Below, in pieces: positions 1 through 8,079 of a stretch of DNA of 64,000 bases; the stretch's first letter is position 1; each line of letters opens with the position of its first letter. The translations under genes and the position numbers were made by a program. The notes under the pieces were generated by a model that saw nothing but the letters and a program-made list of their open reading frames with translations, ran no database searches and was not told the origin of the DNA. The DNA is taken from positions 62,001-126,000 of the forward strand of contig CAVXOL010000018.1 in NCBI GenBank assembly GCA_963763325.1. Reading direction: 5' to 3'. Source of the stretch: JBBECJ01 sp963763325. Its GTDB lineage: Bacteria > Chloroflexota > Chloroflexia > Thermomicrobiales > CFX8.

Positions 1-2
1 AT

Positions 3-1733
3 GGCCAGCTCGAAGCCATCGTTGTTGATGTTCCCGACGGCGCGAGCGCGTTCCAGACAGCGCGCGAATTCCGTCACCTGCTGACGGTCGCACGTGCCGC
101 TGGGGTTGAGATTGAGATCGCAACGGACGATCCGCTTCGTCGAGAGCTGGCCCATATCCTCGGCCTTCGGCTGTCGTCTGACACGGTTCTTGACAACCCG
201 GTCATCGACTCGCCGGTTTCCACTGATCCGCCGAACAGCAAGACCTTTCGGATCGTCCGACCGGACAGTCCAGTAACGATTGACGTTACGGCTGACAACG
301 ACGCGTGGAACGATGCCGAAACGCGGCCGGCGTTCAAGCCGTGGCAGCGGACCGAGGAGCCAGAAGCGGACTCGGAAGACGAAGATGAGGTGGACGACGG
401 CTCCTACAGTTTCGTCATCCACCCGCCGACTACTCGGAGGACGACTACCCAGTCGTTCGAGCGGACCATTCGACAGACCGAGACGGTTCCATCCTTCGAG
501 GTCTGGGAGGCGAACGCCATCCGCACCCCGAACCTTCTCCCAGCGCGATCGCGATCCCGCCGACTTCGTCCACTGGCGTGGCTCAGCCTGCTGCTGACGA
601 TGACACTCGCTGGAGCAATGATGGTGATGTTCCTGCTCCCGGCCGCGACCATTGCAGTCGTCCCGGTTGAGTCGCAGATAAGCGAGCGACTGACCTACGG
701 AGTCGCGCTACCCGGAACGACGTGGGACATCGCGATCCAGCCCGAGACAGTCAGCACCACACTGACGTTCAGCGCAACGATACCGACGACCGGAGAGCGA
801 TTTGAACCGGATGCGGCTGCCCGTGGCGCAATCCTGCTGACGAATGCCTCGACCATCGAAGTGCTGGTTCCAGCCGGAACGACTGTCAGCAACGAAGCCG
901 GGGTACAGTTTACGACGGTCGCGGACGTCATGGTTCCGGCAGCAGACCCTTACGGTTCGCTCACGATAGGCAGCGCGAGTGTCGACGTGGTTGCGGCCTC
1001 TCCGGGTCCCGACAGCAACGTGGAAGCAGAAGCCGTCTTCGGCCAGCTCGATAGTGGCATCTATTACCTGAACCGCGATCCGATTACGGGCGGGACGTTG
1101 CGTCGGATCGCAACCGTTACCCAGGCAGACATCGACTCTCTGAGCAACCGAGCGAGGCAGGACCTCGAATCGAAAGCTGTTGGCGCTATCGACGCACAGC
1201 TGGCTGATGGCCAACAACTACTCGCAAACACTGAGCATCGCGGCCAGGTTCAGACAACCTTCAGCCAACCCGCCGGCGCCGACGCGACCTCGCTCAAGCT
1301 TGACGCATCACTCACGCTGTCTGCGCAGGCGTACCGTCTCGACAACGTCCATGAGCGCGCAGAGGACGCGGTGACAGAGCGGCTGCACAGATCCGCAGGT
1401 GATGATGTCACGATCCTGGGCGACACCCTGCAGACCACTGACCCGGAACTGGTCGCAGGCTCGAATGGCACGGCATTTACGATTAACGCCAGTGCGACGG
1501 TGCGCTCCATCATCAGCCAGGCCGATCTGGACGCGATCCGGGCCGAACTGTCCGGCAAGGACGCGGATGACGCGGTGTCACGCATTCGGCAGGTGCCGGG
1601 CGTTGCGGCGGTCGAGATCGATCACTCGCCAAACTGGCTCGGAGGGCGAATGCCGCGGATGGAATCACGGATTCAGATCGAGGTCGTCAATGCCACGCGA
1701 GTACAGGCGCAAACCACGTCGACCGGGCCCTAA
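3..1733 (+). CDS. Baseplate J/gp47-like membrane protein (5' end outside window)
   Basis: The reading frame is open from the first complete codon at base 3, so the gene starts upstream of the window and about 576 residues are visible. It begins with a small alpha/beta-looking segment (VVDVPDGASAF...), then an acidic linker, one membrane helix at about bases 570-640, then an extracytoplasmic beta-rich region with baseplate-J hallmarks: a PAGTTV motif, a later DSNVEAEAV stretch and a NRDPITGGT motif. In Chloroflexota and Actinobacteria such proteins are chromosomal single-pass membrane proteins of unknown role, not phage tail parts. The C-terminus overlaps ruvX by 44 bases, implying co-transcription. 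Family assignment is by motif memory; function unknown. Confidence 0.7.
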   Translation, partial: GQLEAIVVDVPDGASAFQTAREFRHLLTVARAAGVEIEIATDDPLRRELAHILGLRLSSDTVLDNPVIDSPVSTDPPNSKTFRIVRPDSPVTIDVTADNDAWNDAETRPAFKPWQRTEEPEADSEDEDEVDDGSYSFVIHPPTTRRTTTQSFERTIRQTETVPSFEVWEANAIRTPNLLPARSRSRRLRPLAWLSLLLTMTLAGAMMVMFLLPAATIAVVPVESQISERLTYGVALPGTTWDIAIQPETVSTTLTFSATIPTTGERFEPDAAARGAILLTNASTIEVLVPAGTTVSNEAGVQFTTVADVMVPAADPYGSLTIGSASVDVVAASPGPDSNVEAEAVFGQLDSGIYYLNRDPITGGTLRRIATVTQADIDSLSNRARQDLESKAVGAIDAQLADGQQLLANTEHRGQVQTTFSQPAGADATSLKLDASLTLSAQAYRLDNVHERAEDAVTERLHRSAGDDVTILGDTLQTTDPELVAGSNGTAFTINASATVRSIISQADLDAIRAELSGKDADDAVSRIRQVPGVAAVEIDHSPNWLGGRMPRMESRIQIEVVNATRVQAQTTSTGP

Positions 1734-2151
1734 GCTCCTCGGGCTCGACCTCGGCGAACGCAGGATCGGGGTGGCGGTTTCGGACGATACCGGCATCATC
1801 GCCAGCCCGGAGCGGATCATCGACCTGCGCCGCTCAACGATCGAAGATGTCGCGAGGCTGGTCGATGAGTTCAAAGTTGACGGCATCGTCGTGGGCCTCC
1901 CGAAAGGGATGAGCGGCGACGAGGGATACCAGGCGCGAGAAACCCGTGCGATGGCGGCTGATATCGAGGCACTGGTGAGTGTCCCGGTCATCTTCTGGGA
2001 CGAGCGACTTTCCAGCTTCATCGCCGACCAGGCGCTCTCGGCCCGCGTCAAATCACCCCGCGAACGGCGCAAGCAGCTCGACGCAATCGCCGCAGCCGTG
2101 ACACTCCAGAGCTACATGGATGCGAATCCAGTCGACCGATCATCGGCCTGA
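1690..2151 (+). CDS. ruvX: Putative pre-16S rRNA nuclease / Holliday-junction resolvase-like RuvX (YqgF)
   Basis: This 153-residue RNase H-fold protein belongs to the YqgF family, which trims the 5' end of 16S rRNA precursors. The family motifs are all present: GLDLGERRIGVAVSD near the N-terminus (first catalytic Asp), VVGLPKG in the middle, DERLS, and QLDAIAAAVTLQ near the C-terminus (last Asp). The ATG at 1690 is chosen because a GAGG lies about 6-9 bases upstream and it leaves a normal family length; it overlaps the preceding gene. The basic N-terminal stretch MPREYRRKPRR is slightly longer than usual. Confidence 0.93.
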   Translation: MPREYRRKPRRPGPKLLGLDLGERRIGVAVSDDTGIIASPERIIDLRRSTIEDVARLVDEFKVDGIVVGLPKGMSGDEGYQARETRAMAADIEALVSVPVIFWDERLSSFIADQALSARVKSPRERRKQLDAIAAAVTLQSYMDANPVDRSSA

Positions 2152-2553
2152 CCTCCGCCGGTAGATGACGCCTCCTTTCCGTGCCGTCGCGGCAGCATTC
2201 CGCCGGGTCGACATCGTCGGCGCTTCGGAATCACTGGTGGCGTGTTACCCCACCGAAAAAGCCAACTCGACGCTGGCCCTTTGCCCGCGTAGAGCACCGC
2301 GACTCTCGCGTGCGAGCTTGGCCCGGCCAAGCTCGAATCTCCCAGCGTCATCTGTCTGGACACATGTTCGACGGCAGCCGCGCCGCGCACGATCTACGAG
2401 AACTGGCTAATGGTGATACCGGACGCTACCTGGCCGTTCGAACAACCTCCTGCGCGATCAGCCGCTGCCATTTGACTCGGCGGGGCGATCCCGCTCGCCT
2501 TCGGCTCGTTGGCCACTCGCATTGAACGACCAACATCAGCCGTCAGTGACTCC
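2152..2553. other. Gene-free stretch
   Basis: No convincing coding region is seen. Several open frames cross it on both strands, but all are rich in Arg/Ser/Pro and resemble no family. A short GGTGG...CCACC hairpin lies near 2235-2255. I looked for tmRNA, RNase P, T-box and SRP signatures and found none. The promoter of the next small gene begins at 2554. Confidence 0.4.
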
Positions 2554-2582
2554 TTGACAAACACGAACGTGCGTTCTACTAT
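2554..2582 (+). promoter_or_regulatory. Sigma-70 promoter with an embedded LexA (SOS) box
   Basis: A consensus -35 TTGACA (2554-2559) and -10 TACTAT (2577-2582) are separated by exactly 17 bases. The spacer contains CGAACGTGCGTTCT (2564-2577), which matches the Gram-positive/actinobacterial LexA operator CGAAC-N4-GTTCG in 9 of 10 defined positions. Bound repressor would cover the -10. A further 10-base perfect palindrome TGTACGTACA (2584-2593) sits at the expected transcription start. The arrangement predicts DNA-damage induction of the gene starting at 2632. Confidence 0.7.
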
Positions 2583-2631
2583 GTGTACGTACATATGTTC
2601 GGCTCGTTTGTTCTAGGATCGAGGGTCATTG

Positions 2632-2817
2632 ATGACGCAGCAAATTTCTCGACAGATCGCGCTGATGGCTGTCTTCACCACCTGCATCCTCTTGATTGCG
2701 CTCGTCCTGGTGCTCGGCTTTAATGGCGACACCGGCGCAGCGATGTCGCAGGCGACACCGCTCGCTGTCATTCTTGGCGGAGCCTTCGCGTTCCTGGTCG
2801 CAGACTCGCCCCGCTGA
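2632..2817 (+). CDS. Small membrane protein behind a LexA-box promoter
   Basis: A 61-residue protein (MTQQISRQIALMAV...). It has one strong hydrophobic helix at about residues 9-29 (ALMAVFTTCILLIALVLVLG), a polar loop, and a second weaker hydrophobic stretch at about 42-57. The ATG at 2632 is preceded by GAGG with 7 bases of spacing; a TTG three bases earlier is also in frame. I do not recognise the family. Small membrane proteins under LexA control in other bacteria act as division inhibitors or membrane-depolarising peptides; a similar role here is inference from the promoter alone. It stands alone, 225 bases ahead of argG. Confidence 0.55.
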   Translation: MTQQISRQIALMAVFTTCILLIALVLVLGFNGDTGAAMSQATPLAVILGGAFAFLVADSPR

Positions 2818-2845
2818 TCTGCTGTCACGACGTTATGACGACTTC

Positions 2846-2875
2846 TTGACCTGCGCCGTTCGAGCGTGGTACCTT
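2846..2875 (+). promoter_or_regulatory. Likely argG promoter
   Basis: TTGACC (2846-2851) and TACCTT (2870-2875) lie 18 bases apart. Transcription would start near 2882, leaving a leader of about 160 bases before argG. No T-box or arginine-repressor box is obvious in the leader. Confidence 0.4.
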
Positions 2876-3042
2876 CAGAGCCACTGAGATTGTGATGCGC
2901 TTCACGAAAGAGATGCACAGGCGCTCGTGGCGATTGGTAATCTTCCAACTCAATTGAGGTACACCAGGCGTTAAGCCCGCCGTCCCGTGTGGAAGGCACG
3001 CCCGACTGTGCCGGTGCGCTGAGTTGATCTGCCAATTCGAAA

Positions 3043-4278
3043 GTGAGCCATTTTGTGAAGGAAAAGCCCCAGGTTTCTAAAGTCGTCCTCGCCTACTCGG
3101 GTGGGCTTGACACATCCATCATCATCCCGTGGTTGAAAGAGAACTACGATTGCGAAGTCATCGCCTTCGCCGCCAACGTCGGCCAGGCAGATGAACTCGA
3201 TGGGCTCGAAGAGAAAGCGCTTGCCTCCGGCGCGTCGAAGCTCTATGTCGAAGACCTGCGCGAGGAGTTCCTGAAGGAATACGCCTTCCCGACGCTGAGA
3301 TCCGGCGCTGTCTACGAGCGCAAGTATCTGCTCGGCACCAGCCACGCTCGCCCGATCATCGCCTCGCACCAGGTCGCGGTTGCCAAGCTCGAAGGAGCCG
3401 ACGGGCTGTGTCACGGCTGCACCGGCAAGGGCAACGATCAGGTGCGCTTTGAGTTGACCTATCAGGCTCTGGCGCCTGAGATGGCAGTCATCGCGCCGTG
3501 GCGCGAATGGAACATTGAGTCGCGGGAAGACGCGATCGACTACGCCAAGATGCACGAGATTCCGATCCGCGCCTCACGCGAGAACATCTACAGCCGTGAC
3601 CGCAACATGTGGCACTTCTCCCACGAAGGTGGTCAGCTCGAAGATCCCTGGCTGGAGCCGCCGGCCGAAATCTACGGGATCAGCGTCTCGCCAGAGGAAG
3701 CTCCGGACACGCCTCATGAACTCACAATCAGCTTTGAAGAGGGCTGGCCGGTCGCCGTCGATGGCCAGCAACTCGGCGCAGTCGAAATGGTCAACCTGCT
3801 CAACGAGCTGGGTGGTCAGCACGGCGTTGGCCGTATCGATCTGGTCGAAAACCGGCTGGTCGGGATGAAGAGCCGCGGCATCTACGAGCAGCCCGGCGCG
3901 ACAATCCTCTCAACGGCGCACAAGGAACTGGAAGCGATTACACTCGACCGGCAAACGTTGCACTACAAGGACCTGATCGCACAGCGCTATGCCGAGCTGG
4001 TCTACGACGGCCTCTGGTTTACGCCGCTGCGCGAGGCGTTCGACGCGTTCGTCGATGTGACACAGAAGCCCGTCACCGGTGATGTCAAGCTCAAGCTCTA
4101 CAAGGGTAACTGCATCGTGATCGGCCGCCAGTCACCGTACTCGCTGTACTCTGAGTCGTTCGCGACCTTTGGAGCAAGCGCTGTCTACGATCACGCTGAC
4201 GCTGCCGGCTTCATCACACTCTTCGGGCTGCCGCTGAAGATCACAGCTCTCAGCAAAGCGGGGAACGAAACGCGGTAG
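3043..4278 (+). CDS. argG: Argininosuccinate synthase
   Basis: Catalyses ATP-dependent condensation of citrulline and aspartate to argininosuccinate, the penultimate step of arginine synthesis, in the cytoplasm. At 411 residues it has the usual family length. The N-terminal PP-loop VVLAYSGGLDTS (ATP binding), the GTSHARP segment and CHGCTGKGNDQVRFE (citrulline/aspartate site) are intact. The GTG at 3043 is used here; a second in-frame GTG at 3055 would give a shorter N-terminus nearer to the family norm, and neither has a strong ribosome site. argH is not adjacent. A strong hairpin follows. Confidence 0.96.
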   Translation: MSHFVKEKPQVSKVVLAYSGGLDTSIIIPWLKENYDCEVIAFAANVGQADELDGLEEKALASGASKLYVEDLREEFLKEYAFPTLRSGAVYERKYLLGTSHARPIIASHQVAVAKLEGADGLCHGCTGKGNDQVRFELTYQALAPEMAVIAPWREWNIESREDAIDYAKMHEIPIRASRENIYSRDRNMWHFSHEGGQLEDPWLEPPAEIYGISVSPEEAPDTPHELTISFEEGWPVAVDGQQLGAVEMVNLLNELGGQHGVGRIDLVENRLVGMKSRGIYEQPGATILSTAHKELEAITLDRQTLHYKDLIAQRYAELVYDGLWFTPLREAFDAFVDVTQKPVTGDVKLKLYKGNCIVIGRQSPYSLYSESFATFGASAVYDHADAAGFITLFGLPLKITALSKAGNETR

Positions 4279-4313
4279 GCATCTGGCCAACCATTTAACG
4301 AAGCGGTCTACAA

Positions 4314-4352
4314 CAATGCGTGCGGCTGGCGAGACGTCAGCCGCACGCATTG
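4314..4352 (+). terminator. Hairpin terminator after argG
   Basis: A perfect 15-base-pair inverted repeat (4314-4328 with 4338-4352) encloses a 9-base loop, 36 bases after the argG stop. No T-tract follows, so it may act as a GC-rich terminator or an mRNA 3'-end stabiliser. Confidence 0.6.
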
Positions 4353-4432
4353 CACTGGCGTTCACACATTCGGTTACGCTTCCGTTCCGGGTAGAAGTTC
4401 AATCGCGGGACCAGCATCAAGGAGTCATTCAG

Positions 4433-5128
4433 GTGGCCAAGAAGTCACAGTCACAATCACGTCCTGAGCGGAAGGCGAACGCCAGCGCTCCGACCGCAAC
4501 AACGGCGTCATCGACGGCGCCGAAGCTCGACCCGCTTTCCGAGCGACGCGAGACGCGCTCTCGTGGCCGGACGGCTGCGGCCGAGGCACGACGCCGCCAG
4601 AAGCGTATCCGGATGATCGTCCTCTCCGTCGTTGGCGTGCTGGCGATCGGCCTCGGAAGTGTTTTCGCCTACCAGCGCATCACCTACGTCGAGCCCGGCG
4701 AAACGGCGGAAGATCAGGGCGGAACTCACGTCGCGGTTGGCACGATTGTCGATAACTACAACACTGACCCGCCGACATCCGGCGACCATTACGCCAACAC
4801 GGCGACTTGGGGTATTCACACTGAGCCGGTCCAGAACGAGCTTCAAGTACACAACCTGGAGCACGGCGGGGTTGTCATTCAGTACAACGACAGTCTGACC
4901 GGGGAAGAGATCTCACAGCTGGAAGACATCGCCAGCCAGTGCGACGTCAAGCTGATTCTCGCGCCGCGTCCGGACATGGAGCAGCGCATTGCTCTGACGG
5001 CCTGGAACCACTATCTGAACCTCGAAGAGGTTGACACGGATCAGATCCAGGAATTCATCGACGCACACGTTGACGAGGGACCAGAGCGAATCGCCAGCGA
5101 GAGCGACCGCTGGGCCGACTGCAACTAA
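4433..5128 (+). CDS. DUF3105 membrane-anchored protein
   Basis: A 231-residue protein with a Lys/Arg/Ala-rich cytoplasmic N-terminus, one membrane helix at about residues 59-80, and an extracytoplasmic DUF3105 domain. The domain is identified by PPTSGDHYAN, WGIHTEP and HNLEHGGVVIQYN; the conserved His residues suggest metal or redox chemistry, but the family's function is not established. GTG 4433 is chosen because AAGGAG (4419-4424) precedes it at good spacing; the longer upstream frame runs through the argG terminator and is not credible. It converges with mutY, the two stops overlapping by 4 bases. Confidence 0.85.
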   Translation: MAKKSQSQSRPERKANASAPTATTASSTAPKLDPLSERRETRSRGRTAAAEARRRQKRIRMIVLSVVGVLAIGLGSVFAYQRITYVEPGETAEDQGGTHVAVGTIVDNYNTDPPTSGDHYANTATWGIHTEPVQNELQVHNLEHGGVVIQYNDSLTGEEISQLEDIASQCDVKLILAPRPDMEQRIALTAWNHYLNLEEVDTDQIQEFIDAHVDEGPERIASESDRWADCN

Positions 5129-6099
5129 TCCGGCAGCCGGAAACGCCGGCCAAGATCTGGCATCGAGCGATCATAGGGCAGCGCTTCCTCTGCGACGAGG
5201 CGCTGCCCTTCGTCTGCCCGCACGAGTAAACCGTCCCGCTGCAACCCGGCTACGTGGCCGGCGACCCACTCCGCGTCGCTCTCCGAGAAGTCCGGCTTGA
5301 TCGCGGCCCCGAGCTCTGCGAGCGACCGTCCGGCCGTCCCAGCGGTGCGAAGTGCGTCAATGATTCTACCCCGGTAGTAGCGGCTCGTTGTCTCAAACTT
5401 CGGCTCCGGACGACGCGTCGAGCGAGGCAGGTTCGCCAGGACGGACTGAATCGTCGGACGTGCGAGGCACTCCGCCTGGAGCGGACAACGCTCACAATCA
5501 ATTGACCGCGCGCGACAGATCGTTGCGCCGAGTTCCATGAGCGCTTGATTCCACTCGTAGCCACGTCCGGCGGGCACCAGATCGCGAGCCGCCTGATCGA
5601 TCTCCCGCGTGGTCATCTTCGGTTCGGGCAGTTCGGGGCCGGCGAGCACGCGGTGAATCACCCGTCGAATATTCGTGTCCACGAACCCGACATCCTGCTC
5701 GAACGCAAAGCAGGCAACGGCGCCCGCCGTATATGGTCCAATGCCCGGCAACGACGCGAGTTCGACAGTGTCCGACGGCATCACCCCGCTGTAGCGATCA
5801 ACGACCGCACGGCAGGCACGTTGCAGGTTCAGCGCACGCCGGTTGTAACCCAGCCCAGCCCAGGCACGAATCACCTCGCTAACCGGCGCATCCGCAAGTG
5901 CGATGAGTGTTGGAAAGCGCACCAGGAAATCGTGGTACTTCGGAACTACCCGCTCCGCCTGCGTTTGCTGCAGCATGATTTCAGAAACGAGTATCCGGTA
6001 CGGATCGCGGGTCTCTCTCCATGGCAACGGTCGGTAGTTGTCTGCGTACCAGGTGAGTAATCGCTGCTGCGATATGTCGCTTAACGTTCGTCGTGTCAT
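5125..6099 (-). CDS. mutY: A/G-specific adenine DNA glycosylase MutY
   Basis: Removes adenine mispaired with 8-oxoguanine during base-excision repair. The 324-residue chain carries the catalytic Glu in SEIMLQQTQ, the helix-hairpin-helix LPGIGPYTAGA followed by the catalytic Asp in FVDTNIRR, and the four-cysteine [4Fe-4S] loop CRARSIDCERCPLQAEC. The C-terminal part (after about residue 230) is shorter than and unlike the NUDIX-type 8-oxoG recognition domain of E. coli MutY; it looks like a small winged-helix region. A compact MutY of this kind is usual in several phyla. Confidence 0.93.
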   Translation of the reverse strand: MTRRTLSDISQQRLLTWYADNYRPLPWRETRDPYRILVSEIMLQQTQAERVVPKYHDFLVRFPTLIALADAPVSEVIRAWAGLGYNRRALNLQRACRAVVDRYSGVMPSDTVELASLPGIGPYTAGAVACFAFEQDVGFVDTNIRRVIHRVLAGPELPEPKMTTREIDQAARDLVPAGRGYEWNQALMELGATICRARSIDCERCPLQAECLARPTIQSVLANLPRSTRRPEPKFETTSRYYRGRIIDALRTAGTAGRSLAELGAAIKPDFSESDAEWVAGHVAGLQRDGLLVRADEGQRLVAEEALPYDRSMPDLGRRFRLPD

Positions 6100-6182
6100 A
6101 GCCAGATTCTACCCAGCCGATTGCGGACCTCGTTCATGCCGCCTATCATCCTCCGGAGTGCAACATTCAATAGGAGGAGCCG

Positions 6183-7272
6183 ATGTCTACCACCAAACGC
6201 CTGCGGGTCGGACTGATCGGCGCCGGCACGATCGCGTTCAGCGCGCACCTGCCTGCCATTCGTAAGCTGCGCGACTCGCTTGAACTGGTCGCGATTGCCG
6301 ATATCAGAGTTGAGAACGCGGAACGTGCGGCACGAGAGTTTGGCGCCGAATCGCATTACGCTGACTATCGCGAGCTTGCTTGCCCGCGAAGATCTTGACT
6401 TCGTCGACATCTGTACGCCTGAGTTCCTGCACGCCGAACAGGTTGAGGCAGCTGCAGCGGCCGGAGTCCACATTATCTGTGAGAAGCCGATGGCGTCATC
6501 TATCGCCGAGGCTGACCGGATGATTGCCGCCAGTGAGCGCGCCGGCGTCCACCTGATGATCGCCCACTCGCGCCGCTTTACCGGGCGCTACCGGCAGATC
6601 CGGGCTGCGATTGACCGGGGAGACATCGGCGACGTGCGCTACTTTCGCGAGAATGAGCGCAGACCACGCGCGATGTACGACAGTCTCGGCCTCGGCACCG
6701 GCTACTGGAATCCTGAGGAGGGACGACCGTGGCTGACGATGGCGCGCTATTCACAGGGCGCAGCGCTAACCAACGCTGTCCACGAGACTGATCTCGCGCG
6801 GTGGTTCATCGGCCAGCAGCCCGTTTCGATCTACGCCGAAGCGCGGATCACCGCTCCTGGCGCCGAGGTGCCGGACATGCTTTCGTACACGGTTCAGTTC
6901 GCCAACGGTGCCATCGGCGCGTCCGAGATTGTCAACCAGCTTCCTCCCGGCTACCCCTACTTTCACATGACCGAAGCGATTGGCACAAATGGCCGAATTC
7001 GCGCCACCGACCCGATCATGAGTCCTTACACCGTCGCCGATGAACGCGGGATATCACAGCCGGTCAATTTCCCGACGCTCCTGCATGTCGACCAGGCGTA
7101 CGTCGAGGAGCTATCCGCATTCTCGCGTGTGATTCGCAACGGTGATCCTCTGCCGATCACGCCGCAGGAGGCGCGAGGAGCCGTCGAACTCTCGGTGGCA
7201 GCAGTCATCTCCAGTCAGCGAGCAGCCCCGGTTTCGCTGCCGCTGACCGACGAGGAGGCAAACCGTGGCTAG
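6183..7272 (+). CDS. Gfo/Idh/MocA-family oxidoreductase, frameshifted
   Basis: An NAD(P)-dependent dehydrogenase of the Gfo/Idh/MocA family, usually acting on sugars or inositol-like substrates. The Rossmann motif GLIGAGTI starts the protein, and CEKPMA (the family EKP motif) follows after the break. The frame starting at ATG 6183 (AGGAGG upstream) stops at 6398; homology continues one frame over to 7272. At the junction (about 6375-6385) the sequence contains CTTGCTTG; removing one 4-base copy, or one base, restores ELARED and a continuous protein of about 362 residues. Either a recent slippage mutation or a consensus error. The next gene overlaps by 8 bases. Confidence 0.85.
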
Positions 7273-8029
7273 CGATGGAAACTGGACAATCATTGGCGAT
7301 AACCCGGTCGCTGATTCGCTACGGGACGCGGCCCAATTCGTCGACACTGCAACGCCGATCACGCTTGCGACCGAGCCGAACGATGTACCGTCTGACGCGT
7401 TCGCTATCGGCCCGACGATCCTCGTGACATCGGTTGAGCGCGTCGTTCCGTACTATCTGGCATACGAGGCAATCGAAGAGATCAAACGCGCCCTCGACGC
7501 AGGCGAGGCCGGTACCGTCTACGGCTGCTTTACCAGTTTTCGGATCGCTCGCGGCAGCGACAGCGAATCGGTCGCACACAACGCGTTGCTGCCCGCGCTG
7601 GCTGTGACGCTCGCTCTTCTGCCCAGCCCGGTTACTCGCGTCCACTGCACGCGAGCCTCGTTGCTGACCGACAACGACGCCTGGTTCGTGACGCTTCGCC
7701 TCGCGGACGACACGATCGTGACGATCGAGGCGCTGGCCGTCCTCGATCCAGCCGAGGGTCTCGGTCGCGACGTCCTCATCGAAGTAACCGGGTCCGAGAG
7801 GGTCCTGCGTGCAGAGCCAAAACGCCAGTCAGTCGTCGTCGAGTCACTGGGATCGGCTGCGAGGCTACATCCCTGGTGGGAGGACCTCAACGAACGATTC
7901 CTGAAGTTGCTGGCCGACCACGCCTCGCTGCCACACGACCATGCAGGTTCACGCCTGCGGACCGTCTGGACCGCCATCCAACAATCCGCCGAAACCGGCC
8001 AACCAGTCAACCAGTCAACCAGTGATTGA
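7265..8029 (+). CDS. Hypothetical protein paired with the Gfo/Idh/MocA gene
   Basis: 254 residues starting at GTG 7265, overlapping the preceding stop and therefore probably translationally coupled. The start GNWTIIGDNPVADSLRDA resembles a degenerate nucleotide-binding segment, and the middle (HNALLPALAVTLALL, then TRVHCTRASLL) resembles the C-terminal half of Gfo/Idh/MocA proteins without a clear GxGxxG or EKP motif. I infer a non-catalytic or divergent partner. The C-terminus ends in a short tandem repeat (encoding NQSTS). Confidence 0.6.
   Translation: MASDGNWTIIGDNPVADSLRDAAQFVDTATPITLATEPNDVPSDAFAIGPTILVTSVERVVPYYLAYEAIEEIKRALDAGEAGTVYGCFTSFRIARGSDSESVAHNALLPALAVTLALLPSPVTRVHCTRASLLTDNDAWFVTLRLADDTIVTIEALAVLDPAEGLGRDVLIEVTGSERVLRAEPKRQSVVVESLGSAARLHPWWEDLNERFLKLLADHASLPHDHAGSRLRTVWTAIQQSAETGQPVNQSTSD
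8001..8024 (+). repeat. Three-copy 8-base tandem repeat
   Basis: AACCAGTC is repeated three times (last copy with one change) at the very 3' end of the preceding gene. It is not in phase with codons, so copy-number change would alter the C-terminus. Confidence 0.7.
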
Positions 8030-8062
8030 AACGGTCTCTGCCGTGCAGATCGGCAAAGGGCA

Positions 8063-8077
8063 CGGGTTGCCAACCCG
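8063..8077. terminator. Short hairpin between convergent genes
   Basis: CGGGTT-GCC-AACCCG forms a 6-base-pair stem between the converging ends of the 7265 gene and miaA. Weak candidate; a loop of three bases and no T-tract. Confidence 0.3.
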
Positions 8078-8079
8078 CT

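Noticed and set aside
708..1217. 169-residue antisense frame in the baseplate-J-like gene
   Set aside because: Low-complexity Arg/Cys composition and no start context.
1..1733. Prophage tail gene
   Set aside because: The protein has a membrane anchor and overlaps ruvX, and no other phage gene is in the window.
2165..2525. Open frames and possible structured RNA downstream of ruvX
   Set aside because: No ribosome site, biased composition, and no match by eye to tmRNA, RNase P, SRP RNA, 6S or T-box consensus.
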